Positions 1-10,132 of a DNA stretch of 64,000 nucleotides are shown here, piece by piece. Within the stretch, counting starts at the first letter, position 1. Each line of letters starts with the position of its first letter. Made by a program: the position numbers and the translations under genes. Under the pieces are notes generated by a model. It was not told the origin of the DNA, did not search any database, and was given only the letters and a program-made list of their open reading frames with translations. The stretch comes from Paracyclopina nana (taxonomy: Eukaryota > Arthropoda > Copepoda > Cyclopoida > Cyclopettidae): contig JAGUCH010000009.1 of the NCBI GenBank assembly GCA_019096065.1, forward strand, positions 1,560,001 to 1,624,000. The letters are read 5' to 3'.

Positions 1-2411
1 CTTTGGCTAATCAAACATATATTAAAAATAAAACAGATATTATTTTTAATAAATTTACCTTCGCTACGCCATCAATTGGCATGAAGTTGACCGATTCCGG
101 ATTTCGATCAAGCGCCATGCAGACAGCCGTGATTACTTTTGTTGCCTCAACCAATCCATCTATTTGGACGCCAGCACCTTTCCTCGCATTGACAAAGTAT
201 TGCTTGTACTTGGCAGCATTCTTTGATGATCCATCCTCATTATCCAAAACGGAGAAGTCCTCGTTGTTTGAAATAAACTTATTTCGAATTGCAGTAATTT
301 TTTTCGTAAATTTGCAGAACTCCTCGAATGGCACCTTAGGATCACTGTTGGCATGCTATTATTGGAGATCACTCATTCAGTGTTTACGCCAAAAATAAAA
401 ATAAAAATGTCTTACTGTATTTTGTTCCCAAAACAACGATGCTTCCTGATAAAGAGCGATCATTGCGTCTTTTCCGGATTTTGCCTTTTTGCAGACCTCC
501 TCAATTAGGCGTTGACGGTCGCCACTTAAAGCATCACCCATTCGAAATTTAATGTCATGAATTGACGTCTTGTTGAGGTAAGGCTCGTTAACTTGTTTGC
601 GTTGCAAATAAGATGTAACGACTTCCTCAGCCAACTTGACACAACCATTTGGGAAGCCTCTTTTGAACCAAACTTTGTTCTGAGTTCCACTAAATTATAT
701 TTGATTAATTGTTAATAAATAGTTGGTTAGTCGATAAACTTACGTGACTTTTTCGCCAAATATCATATGTGCCCTAGCGAAACTTGTGAACAAAATTCGA
801 TTTAGCTCCCCGCCCATTTTGCTCTTCATGCTTCCATAGTCGATTTTGTCAATCCTTGGAATGATTGCTGTTTGCAGCACTTGCATTATGACGTCGCATC
901 CAAAGAAGTAGTCATAACCAATATTAATGCGATCAGCAGGGAGATGACGAAGAACCAATTGCCTTGCAATTGACTCTTTTTCAATTGGAATTGAGCGCAA
1001 CAGGGTCATTTGCTTCTCCATATTTGACGTTTGCTCCAAGATTGCCTTGTTTGTCTTGAGCAATTCAGCCTGATCGTCAATTTTTCGCTAAAACAATCAC
1101 CACATGATTATGTATGAAGTGTACCCAATTTTGTGAGAATATGCTTACTGCTTTGAACGAGGTAGAAGCTTTTATCCACTTCGACGATGAAATTGACATT
1201 TCACTAATTTTCGTGCATAACTCCTTCACATCAACAGTGTCAGTTCCTACTTTGCCGATCGTTTGAAGTATTTCGTCTTTCGCGTCATCGATTTTTCTCG
1301 TTAGGCACACTTCAATTTTAGGAACCAATTCTCTTACCAGAGCAGCAACGAGATCATCAATTGGTCCATTGAGTGGCAAAGATTGTCCAATTGATTGACT
1401 CAAATCGTTACTAGACAGTTTGGCAATTGGCTCCTTATTGGCGCTAGGTGGCAAAATGTCGCTAATGCCAGATTCATTGCCTGATAGCTCAGAATTGTCA
1501 TCATTCATATGCTCACGTGACATGACTGAACTCTGGCTGGCTTGGAGGACATTTGATTTCTTTTTGACAATCCTTGTTGGTACGTATTCGTCAATCTGAT
1601 CCTCCGGATCCTCAATGTCGGGGATAATCTGAAAATTGATTCATTATTAGCACTTGAAATGAAACATTGTCAATAATCTACCAATGGCAACTTTGCCGCT
1701 GCTTCAGGTGCATCGCTGTCAGACGTTATTGGAATTGCCGCAGGCTTGCTACGCAAGTTTTGACCGTTCCAGTAATGATAGATGTGCCTGTTCGTCTTCA
1801 AATCAATAGGAGGAAATGTGAAAGCCATCATTAGTTTTTCGGGATACGTCGCCACCATTTGCGAGTACATTCGTTGAATCTGCAATGGAGTCTTGCACCT
1901 CTTGAAATGGCTGTTTTGGCTGTCAAGAAGGTATGCAAGGCGAGTTTCAGTTGTTCCTATCATTACAAATAAGAAGACATAATTTTTGATAAATTTCTAA
2001 TTTATAGCTATTACCCTCCTCAATTCTGAAATAAACATAGGTTGGAGAGAAATCTTCACCATTATGAACAAGGTTCGGCTTGAGACGAGATGTGCTCTTG
2101 AGCGTCTTATTTGGTTTAAAACCAAAAATGTCAGCAAATGTCTTGCCAGTGACATCGCAGCGATGATTGACATATCGGATGAAAAGTTTGTCCTTTTTTC
2201 TCGAAGGTTCAAATAAACAGATGCGATCATATGATCCACGTCCTGATGGCAAATCGACGGATCTCTTTGGGTCCAGGTTATCTGTTGCTTCGGATGTATG
2301 GATCAATGCTCCAGCAGCGTAGACGAGATCACTCCCAATTAGCTCTCCATCAACAGGTGGTGGTATCGGCTGTAAATCTTCGGAATTTAGACTTTTCTTG
2401 GAACGTTTCAT
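1..2411 (-). CDS. Unrecognised multi-exon protein, copy A of a local gene family (3' end off window)
   Basis: I do not recognise this protein. Exons on the minus strand are 2411-2015, 1956-1682, 1628-1149, 1087-744, 689-416, 355-59 and a last one starting at position 6 and leaving the window. The six complete exons plus six bases give 691 uninterrupted codons, so this copy looks intact. In order it has a lysine-rich start (MKRSKKS), a conserved block with GSYDRICLF and FADIFGFKPN, a helical block with YPEKLMMAFTFPP and HYW, a polar spacer with heptad-like helix, a block with GYDYFFGCDVI and VWFKRGFPNGCVKL, and a final helical block. Intron positions and phases match the paralogue at 5805-9369. 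Every intron is about 40-70 bp. The ATG at 2411 is the first in frame. Nuclear location is inferred only from the basic tail of the paralogue. Confidence 0.72.
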
Positions 2412-2633
2412 TTTTAATCGCCACGTGTTGCCGCAGAAGAAAAATGATTGCACTGAGAGTTGCTGCTGAATTGTTGAGAAATCTTTACTTAGCAATAAAA
2501 CAGCTATTTCTTGAAAATAATTGTCTTTAATGTTCGCGTTCGATTCTGAGAGTTCAAAAATGATTCGATGCTTTTACAAAGGGTTGAGCGGTTTATTCAT
2601 AGGCACATGAAAACATGAAAAATGTTGAAGGAA

Positions 2634-3964
2634 TCATTTAGAGTTCTTGCACTCAAAATCCATGGCAGTATCGCTACTTTCGTTATCGGCAGATGAGGCA
2701 TCTTTTTCCTTACAATGATATACATGACCCAGATACGTAGTTGCCAATGACTCGTTGATTTCTTTGATGCCATACGTCACATTTGTCATTGATTCACAAA
2801 TCAATGTGCACGTGTTCTTGATGACATTGCTGTTAATGTCGCTCTGAAATTATAAGATATATATTGAATAAGTTGCATACTAAAATAATTTGTAATTTTT
2901 ACCTTCTCAATAGCCAATTTTGAGGAAATGACTAAATCGTTGATGCCATTTGCTAATGCCTCAACGCCATTGGTTTCAGATTGTAGAATGTCTAGGCTCT
3001 GGTTTTGTGATTGACTGATTGCGAGATTGTCAATCTTGATCATCGAAATGTCGCCCTTTATCACATTGATATCGTCACGAATGGTCTTCAAGACATCCAT
3101 GATATCTCGATTTCTCTCACTAAGAGCTTCCTCGAAAATTGGCCTTATCTCCCTCGTCACTGCCGTGACAAAATCGTCAAACAAGGAATCCTTGTCTTGT
3201 CCACTTTCATCGTCATCGGCAATCACGATGCCATCCGTGCCGTCGACATCACCTTGTTGATCTTCCTGCAAACCCACAGCAAGTATTTATCATATACAAT
3301 TTTGTAACATAAATTTACTTACGTCAATGTCTGAGGACAGATCGATGACAATTGGTGTCTTCCGAATCAAACACCAGTGATGAAAATGAAACTGCTTTGA
3401 GTATGGATCCCTTGGTGGGTACGTGTAGTACGCCATAACCTTTTCAGAGTAATTATCCACCAATTGAGCGTAAATAACACGACGATCATTGCGACTTTGG
3501 CAACCTTTGAAATGTTCGTTCAAAAAGCGCAAGATCACTGCTGTTCGAAAATCGGATAATGCTGCAATCAAGTCAAAACTTTTAATTATTATTTGCTTTA
3601 TGTGCAATAAGTATATCTTACCATCCTCAATTCTCGCAAAGACAAAGTAGTATTCTCGTTTTCCGGTGTGAATCACTTGGTGTGAAGTTTTCCTCTCCAA
3701 ATTCGACATTTCGTGAAATGGATTAAACTCGAAAATGTCAAGCAGAGTCCGGTCAGAGAAATGGCAATTGTAATTCGTATCTTGCACGAAAATGAAATTA
3801 GACTTGGCCTTTGAATTGAAAATGAAAAGCCGGTTATAGATTCCAACTTCAGGCCGAGACACACGTTGCAACTTGCTAAGATGTGACGAATCCTCCGTTA
3901 GCGGTATTTGCACACCCAACGATGCTGGCAAACTTTTTAAATTATTGCTAATTGATGCTGCCAT
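2634..3964 (-). CDS. Short paralogue (copy A') of the same family, 384 residues
   Basis: Exons 3964-3622, 3561-3323, 3265-2903 and 2843-2634 join to 385 codons including the TGA at 2636-2634, with no break. The first two exons match the amino-terminal blocks of the neighbouring copies (IYNRLFIF, LLDIFEFNPF, YSEKVMAYYTYPP) and keep the same phase-1 intron after the IED/IEE motif. The third exon is an acidic, helical spacer (DEDSLFDDFV-like region with repeated I/L heptads). The fourth exon has no counterpart in the long copies: it ends in an acidic serine-rich tail, and the FFGC and VWFKRGFP blocks are absent. A polyadenylation signal AATAAA lies at 2597-2592 on the minus strand, about 37 bases past the stop. 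It therefore looks like a complete short gene rather than a broken long one. Function unknown. Confidence 0.7.
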
Positions 3965-4385
3965 TGCTCAAAATTTGAAACGACTTCACACTCGATATCA
4001 ACCACGTTGCAACGTTCGATAACAAATTTGCTGAGACTTTAACTACGTCAGAAAACACCGTCAACTGGGCAGCATTGGGCAGAGCATTGGTTCGGCAGAA
4101 TATTTGCTGAGAAGAGACGCAACACGATCGCAACTTTTAATGACATTGAAATGGTGCACAACCTCTACGATCAAACGGCATCATAAATCGTGTTAAACCA
4201 AGACAACAATTTAAGAAATAACTGCATAATATTTTTAAAAAATATATACGATTTAAAATTTATAGATTTCTTTATTGTAATATTCTTATTGAAATTGATC
4301 TATTGCTTAACTAAATATTTTTCTGGGTTAAAATTCGATCAATCAATAACATTTATTAAGTACGCAAACAAATAATATACGAAAC

Positions 4386-4739
4386 ATGGAGAAACAAGAA
4401 CGTGAAAATCAATTGAAGAGAAAGCGACTTGTTCAAAAGCTAAATGAATTAGCTGGTGACAAGCATTCAAGAATTGATAACGTGATGATGTCAAGAATGA
4501 AGAAATTCATAGGAAATAAAAATAAGACTTTTGAAAAAGAGCAAGAAAAGCGTTCAGAGGAGCAATCGTTGCCACAGATGAAGCATGCAAACCATTTCTG
4601 CACATACAGGAGTGGCATGCAAAATCCAGTACGAAGCAAGTTTGAGAAGAAGAGACCAGCCATTGTCTATATCACTGATAGTGATGATGACGAATCATTC
4701 GAAATATCTTGTCAAAAAACACCAAAAAATGTTTAATAA
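4386..4739 (+). CDS. Small lysine-rich protein, 116 residues
   Basis: A single open frame starts at ATG 4386 and is read divergently from copy A' (422 bp between the starts). The protein is strongly basic and helical at its start (repeated KR and KQ pairs up to about residue 65). It then has a short stretch with AIVYITDSDDDES, an acidic serine patch typical of casein-kinase-2 sites in nuclear proteins. The stop overlaps an AATAAA at 4734-4739, so the coding region and polyadenylation signal are fused, which supports a real compact gene. No family was recognised. It could alternatively be a first exon, but no good donor is obvious before the stop. Confidence 0.5.
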
Positions 4740-4820
4740 ATTGCTACTGCGTTGTTTAAATGTTTATATTGCTTTGATATTGTTTTTTAAAGCATTCTCA
4801 TTAGAAATTGCCTTAAATTA

Positions 4821-5622
4821 CTGTTTAGAGGAAGTCATCGAACGTGCCCGCACGATCCATGGCTTAGTTTCACAAGGAATGGCCTAATAAGTATGCTTGA
4901 AAACTAAGCCATGGAACGTGCGGGCACGTTCGATGACTTCCTCTAAACAGGCTGCTAATAGCAAGAATTAAAGGCCATTCCTAATAAGTATGCTTGAATA
5001 CTAAGCCATGGATCGTGCCCGCACGATCCATGGCTTAGTATTTCGAGGAATGGCCTTCAATTCCTGCTAATAGCAAGAATTGAAGGCCATTCCTAATAAG
5101 TATGCTTGAAAACTAAGCCATGGAACGTGCCCGCACGATCCATGGCTTAGTTTTTCGAGGAATGGCCTTTAATTCCTGCTAATAGCAAGAATTAAAGGCC
5201 ATTCCTAATAAGTATGCTTGAAAACTAAGCCATGGAACGTGCCCGCACGATCCATGGCTTAGTTTTTTGAGGAATGGCCTTCAATTCCTGCTAATAGCAA
5301 GAATTAAAGGCCATTCCTAATAAGTATGCTTGAAAACTAAGCCAATTTATTGATGCTCATCTTGCGCACACGTTCAACAACATACTCTTAGCAGGAATTG
5401 AAGGCCATTCATCGAAAAACGTGCCCGCACGATCCATGGCTTAGTTTTTTGAGGAATGGCCTTCAATTCCTGCTAATAGCAAGAATTGAAGGCCATTCCT
5501 AAAAAGAATGCTTGAAAACTAAGCCATGGATCGTGCGGGCACGTTTTTCGATGAATGGCCTTCAATTCCTGCTAAGAGTATGTTGTTGAACGTGTGCGCA
5601 AGATGAGCATCAATAAATTGGC
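4821..5622. repeat. Array of nested palindromes, 112 bp unit, ending in a 282 bp palindrome
   Basis: The array is built from alternating inverted modules. One palindrome runs 4821-4950 (arms CTGTTTAGAGGAAGTCATCG and its complement). Next come repeats of a unit in which GAATTGAAGGCCATTCC, AAAACTAAGCCATGG and CGTGC are mirrored around the centre; successive copies at 5118 and 5230 are 112 bp apart. The block 5341-5622 is a near-perfect 282 bp palindrome centred near 5481, with arms starting GCCAATTTATTGATGCTCAT and ending in its complement. It lies between the small gene at 4386 and the 3' end of copy B. No open frame explains it. Confidence 0.9.
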
Positions 5623-5804
5623 AATAAAACATGATAAATTTTTGTACTATTTTAAAAAAGAATAAAATCATATTGCATTCTTGTTTTTTTATTCTCAGGT
5701 GTCACATGCTTAAATTCTGTCATAGTAGTCACGATAAATTTGGATGGAGATTCTTTAACTCGCAATCCTTTAGCCAAAAATATAAAACATATTTGTTGAT
5801 GAAT

Positions 5805-8800
5805 TTAAAAATCATCAGCTTCGGAGGAAGAATCGCCGGCTTTGGGCATGGGGCAACGAGACCTGGTCGCAGGTCTTGCCAACACAGACGTCGATGCCTG
5901 TGTTGAGGTTGATGGCTCATCTAGACGTGTGAGAGACACAGAGAGTGCTCTCCGTTTCATCGCCTCCTCTTCACTCTTCTTTTTCTCCGACAATTCCTTC
6001 TTTTTTGCTGCAGCCGACATTTTCCTTGGACGTTTCATCATTGGCGACGCCTTAGTCTCACCCGATTTACGTCTCGCTCCTTTTCGATTAACCTTTCGGC
6101 CTGAAGTATTGTCATCCTCGGATTCGGAGTCGGAGCTCACATTTTGAACTCTACGAGAGCAGCTTTGCTGGATATTCTCCAAAACATCATTGATGTCGAC
6201 TCCACTGATCGACGAGACGTAGACTTGATAAGGCTGCAATAAATAAATAGATTCAGTTGAAATGCTTCGCATGGACGAGGGACATATTAATTAAAAATAT
6301 TTTAAAAATATTTCTTGAATACTTACATTATCGATTCCGTCTAATTCATCGAATTGGACATCCAATGGGTCTCGTCCAAGGGCTTGGCAAACCGCGGCAA
6401 TAATTTTGCAGGCCTCATCTACGGAATCGATTGGTGATCCAGTCACACCCTTAAATTTTTTGAGGACATCTTCCTTTGCGATGTTTGTATCCAGCGGATC
6501 GGAGTCAAACTTCTGCTGGAGATCGTCGTTGTGACCGTACTTCAACTTGAACTCATCAATCGTCATGCTCGGATCTTTATTCACGTGCTGAAACAAAAAA
6601 ATATGTTAAATTGACGTAGATTTATTGTTATGAGAATAACTTAAGACCGTACATAGCAAAACTAAGCTTAACAGCGTGCGTGCACGCTGTTTTGCTTAGG
6701 ATTGCTATTAAATACTCTACTATGGCCTTTAATTCTTACTACGGTAAGAATTAAAGGCCATGGATAGCAAAACTAAGCTTAACAGCGTGCATGCACGCTG
6801 TTTTGCTTAGGATTGCTATTAAATACTCTACTATGGCCTTTAATTCTTACTACGGTAAGAATTAAAGGCCATGGATAGCAAAACTAAGCTTAACAGCGTG
6901 CATGCACGCTGTTTTGCTTAGGATTGCTATTAAATACTCTACTATGGCCTTTAATTCTTACTACGGTAAGAATTAAAGGCCATGGATAGCAAAACTAAGC
7001 TTAACAGCGTGCGTGCACGCTGTTTTGCTTAGGATTGCTATTAAATACTCTACTATGGCCTTTGATTCTTACTACGGTAAGAATTAAAGGCCATGGATAG
7101 CAAAACTAAGCTTAACAGCGTGCGTGCACGCTGTTTTGCTTAGGATTGCTATTGAAAATACTCTACTATGGCCTTTAATTCTTACTACGGTAGGAATTAA
7201 AGGCCATGGATAGCAAAACTAAGCTTAACTGCGTGCGTGCACGCAGTTTTGCCTAGGATTGCTATTGAAAATTATCTACTATATATGAAATATGCGTCAG
7301 CTATACCTGATTGTTGGTCCAGCTTTGAATGGCCTCATCGTACAGCACTTGCATGGCCGTTTCCCAGTCAGGGGCAACACGACAAACCTCCTTGAGCAAT
7401 CGTTGACGAGCAGCACTCAATCCATCGGCGATTTTTCTATTAACCTCGGTAACAGAGATACGTAGAATCTGCTGCTCAGTCATGTTCCTACGTTGATGGT
7501 TGTCCGACACAACCTCCGAGATAAATTTGATGCAGCCCGTTGGGAACTTACGCTTGTACCAAACTTTCAACGCATTTCCGCTATAAAATAGAAATAAAAA
7601 GTGATTAATCCAACGTACATTGCTAGTTACTTTATGAACGTACGCTAGAGTTTGCCCAAAGATGAGGTGAGCCAGCGCGTTGCTAGTGAACAAAAATTTG
7701 GCGATCTTGCTTGGCATCTTTGATGACAGCACCTCGAAACGAATGTTGTCAACCACGGTGACAATTGCTGCAAGCATGACCTCTCGGATGACGTTGCAGC
7801 CAAAGAACATGTCATGGCCGGCTGTGACATGATCAACTGGTAAGTATTTGCAAACGATCCTTCTCGCCAATGACACTCGTTCGACCTTGGAAGACTTTAT
7901 ATCCTTGAGAGCGTCGTCAATTTTAGATACCTTTTCAAGTATCGCTTTGCATGTCACCACGACTTGTTGCTGTTCAGCAGCCTTTTTCTGAAATAAGAGC
8001 AGACACCTATAAATCAAATATATAATATAAATATTTCTTAATTTACCGTCAAAGCCTCCTTGGTCGAGATCGTCATCCTGTTGATGCCCTCACACAGTTC
8101 AGTCATCTTTAAGACCTCGTCGCACTTCTCGCGTATCTCGGCATTCGTCGTCAATACAAGCTCGTTGGCATCTTTGATCTTGACCAACTCATCCTTGACA
8201 CTATTGAGGTCATCCTTGATCATGATTAGTACCTCAAGCATCCGATTGTCCCGTTCCAAAAGACGAGGCATCAACAGATCGGCAATCATCGAGGCAATAT
8301 TGCCGACCTCATCCGGAGTCATTCCTTTTGATGGACGGATATCTTGGCCTTCGAGAGTTCGCAATTGTTCCTGAACAATCGCTTCTGGCGCATCAACAGG
8401 GGCAACATCACTCGGTGCAACTGCCTCCGCAGAGTAAGAAGGCAGTGAAGTGTCGGATGACACTGAAACTCTTGCCGATCCCCTTTTCTTGAATGGCATT
8501 TGCACCTTCAACGGACTCGCCTTTGCTGATGTTGATCGAGTGCTCCTCTTCGTCGGTGTTGCATGCGGAGTTGCCCATGTTGGCTCCGCTTGATCATCCT
8601 GTAATGTGGTAAAATTCAAATCAGATAAAATATATTAGCTACATTTTAACTAATATTACCGAAGTTCCGGCATCAGATGGTGCCACGATCTGGGCATCGC
8701 CATATGGATGGAAATAGAATTCGCCATCCTCGCTCCTGGCCGGAAAAGTGTAGTCAGCCATCAATTTTTCAGGGTATGCCTTGACCATTTGGCGATAGAC

Positions 8801-9369
8801 ATCCATTCTTTCAGCCTCCGAACGATTTTTGAGGTGATCATTGAGAAAACGAATCATTCTCGCCAGGCGATATACGTTCACCTCTGAAAAGTAAGTTTTG
8901 ATATTAATTATTTCTAACGTGACAAAAATAATGTACTTACTACTTTCAATTCGTGCAAATATGTACGATTTGCGTTTTGTTCTTGGAGCAATGTTGATGA
9001 GGCCTTCCTTGAGACGATGTTTCTCCGTCAATTTGCCCCTCGGCTCGTACTCGAAAATATCGAAGAAAGATCGACCCGTATATCCGCATTTCATAGACAC
9101 CGGATAGACTGCGACTGGGTCAGGATCGTCAATTGATACGACGAAAATGCGATCGTATTCGGATCGTCCTTGACGGGGAATGGCGCCTTCGAAAATCGTC
9201 GCCAATCTTCATCATCGGGAATCGATACGCCGAGGTTTATTGGAAAAATGTCGTCCTCCACTCCACGGCTTCCTCCGGGCGATGAGTAGGGTGATGGAGG
9301 CGGCATGTTCATGTCCGCACGAAGTTTTTTTCTTTTTTCGTACAACTGACGAGCGAGCGACTTCTTCAT
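5805..9369 (-). CDS. Unrecognised multi-exon protein, copy B (full length, one frameshift)
   Basis: This is the only copy seen to its end. Coding blocks run from ATG 9369 to about 8885 region, then about 8884-8662, 8600-8048, 7989-7641, 7580-7313, 6591-6331 and 6239-5805. Conserved blocks are IFPINLGVSIP, SEYDRIFVV, FFDIFEYEPRG, YPEKLMADYTFPA, GHDMFFGCNVI and VWYKRKFPTGC. The last exon, which copy A must also have outside the window, is highly basic (KRPRKMSAAAKKKELSEKKK) and ends SSSEADDF, so a nuclear protein is likely. Between about 9240 and 9205 the frame shifts: the ATG-initiated frame reads IPDDEDWRRF, while the conserved continuation (ATIFEGAIPRQG) is in another frame with two stops just upstream. 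No intron of acceptable length repairs this. One intron (about 6592-7312) holds a 111 bp palindromic array. Function unknown. Confidence 0.68.
6655..7272. repeat. Intronic tandem array of 111 bp palindromic units
   Basis: Five spacings of exactly 111 bp (motif ACAGCG at 6671, 6782, 6893, 7004, 7115, then a variant at 7229 after a 3 bp insertion). Each unit has the self-complementary core AACAGCGTGCATGCACGCTG followed by GGCCTTTAATTCTTAC, a short TACGG loop and GTAAGAATTAAAGGCC, so each unit forms two hairpins. The array fills an intron of copy B between the exons ending near 7313 and starting near 6591. Copies are 97-100 percent alike by eye, so the array is young or homogenised. Confidence 0.92.
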
Positions 9370-10132
9370 AATCGTTGTTGTTATGAGATTGTTGCGCCAA
9401 AAATGAACTGCTCAGCAAACTGACTCAATTTACTCAGCATCGGCCGGCATGTATTGCTTGAATATTCTGGCCGACAGGGCTGATGCGGCAGGGAAATATA
9501 CTTAGCGGTCGCCGGAAATCTTTTCACTACGTCGATTTGACGAATTTTTTTTTATTTACGCACAGTGGTATTGCAACAATTTTATTCTGATGAAATTCAA
9601 AAGTTAAAATATACGAACTAAAATTGCAGACAAATAACATTTTCGATTTATTTTTACATTTAAGCTAAATAGTTTTAAATGATTACAACTCAAACAGTTT
9701 TTCCTTTGCAATATAGTTTAAAGTAGCATGATTAATGCAAAAAAATAATAAAGTATATTATATGACTTGATTATCTGCATAAATATTATTCAATCATGAA
9801 AATAAATTTGATTTAAGTAGCCCATATATTTTAAAAGAGAAATAATTTCATATCGAACCACTGTGTAGTAATGAGAATGTCATCAATTGTTACCAAAATA
9901 TTTATTGTTTTTGTTATCGTATACGAATAGTTAAGGCAATCATCACAAGTCTTAATTGAAATAATGATGAAACGTTAAGATTTTTTTTAATGATTAATAA
10001 TCGAGTTCTTTAAATTAATGTAATTGTATGCGATAAAACATTAGGATAGTAATAAAGTTACTTTATTTTTGTATGCATGCATAATTGGATGAGATGAGGC
10101 ATATTTAGTTGTTTTTCTAAATAGTTCCAAAA
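9370..10132. other. Divergent AT-rich spacer between copy B and the transposase gene
   Basis: About 760 bp separate the two divergent starts. The first 150 bp contain moderately GC-rich sequence with a small inverted motif (CGGCCGGCATG region near 9440). The remainder is very AT-rich with poly-A and poly-T runs. I see no open frame or repeat. It should contain both promoters, but no clear TATA box could be assigned. Confidence 0.5.

Noticed and set aside
4433-4663. Minus-strand frame rich in F and C opposite the small basic gene
   Set aside because: Shadow of the lysine-rich plus-strand frame, which has a poly(A) signal.
6655-7272. Regular repeats resembling a CRISPR array
   Set aside because: The repeats are contiguous 111 bp palindromic units without variable spacers, lie in a spliced eukaryotic gene, and there are no cas genes.
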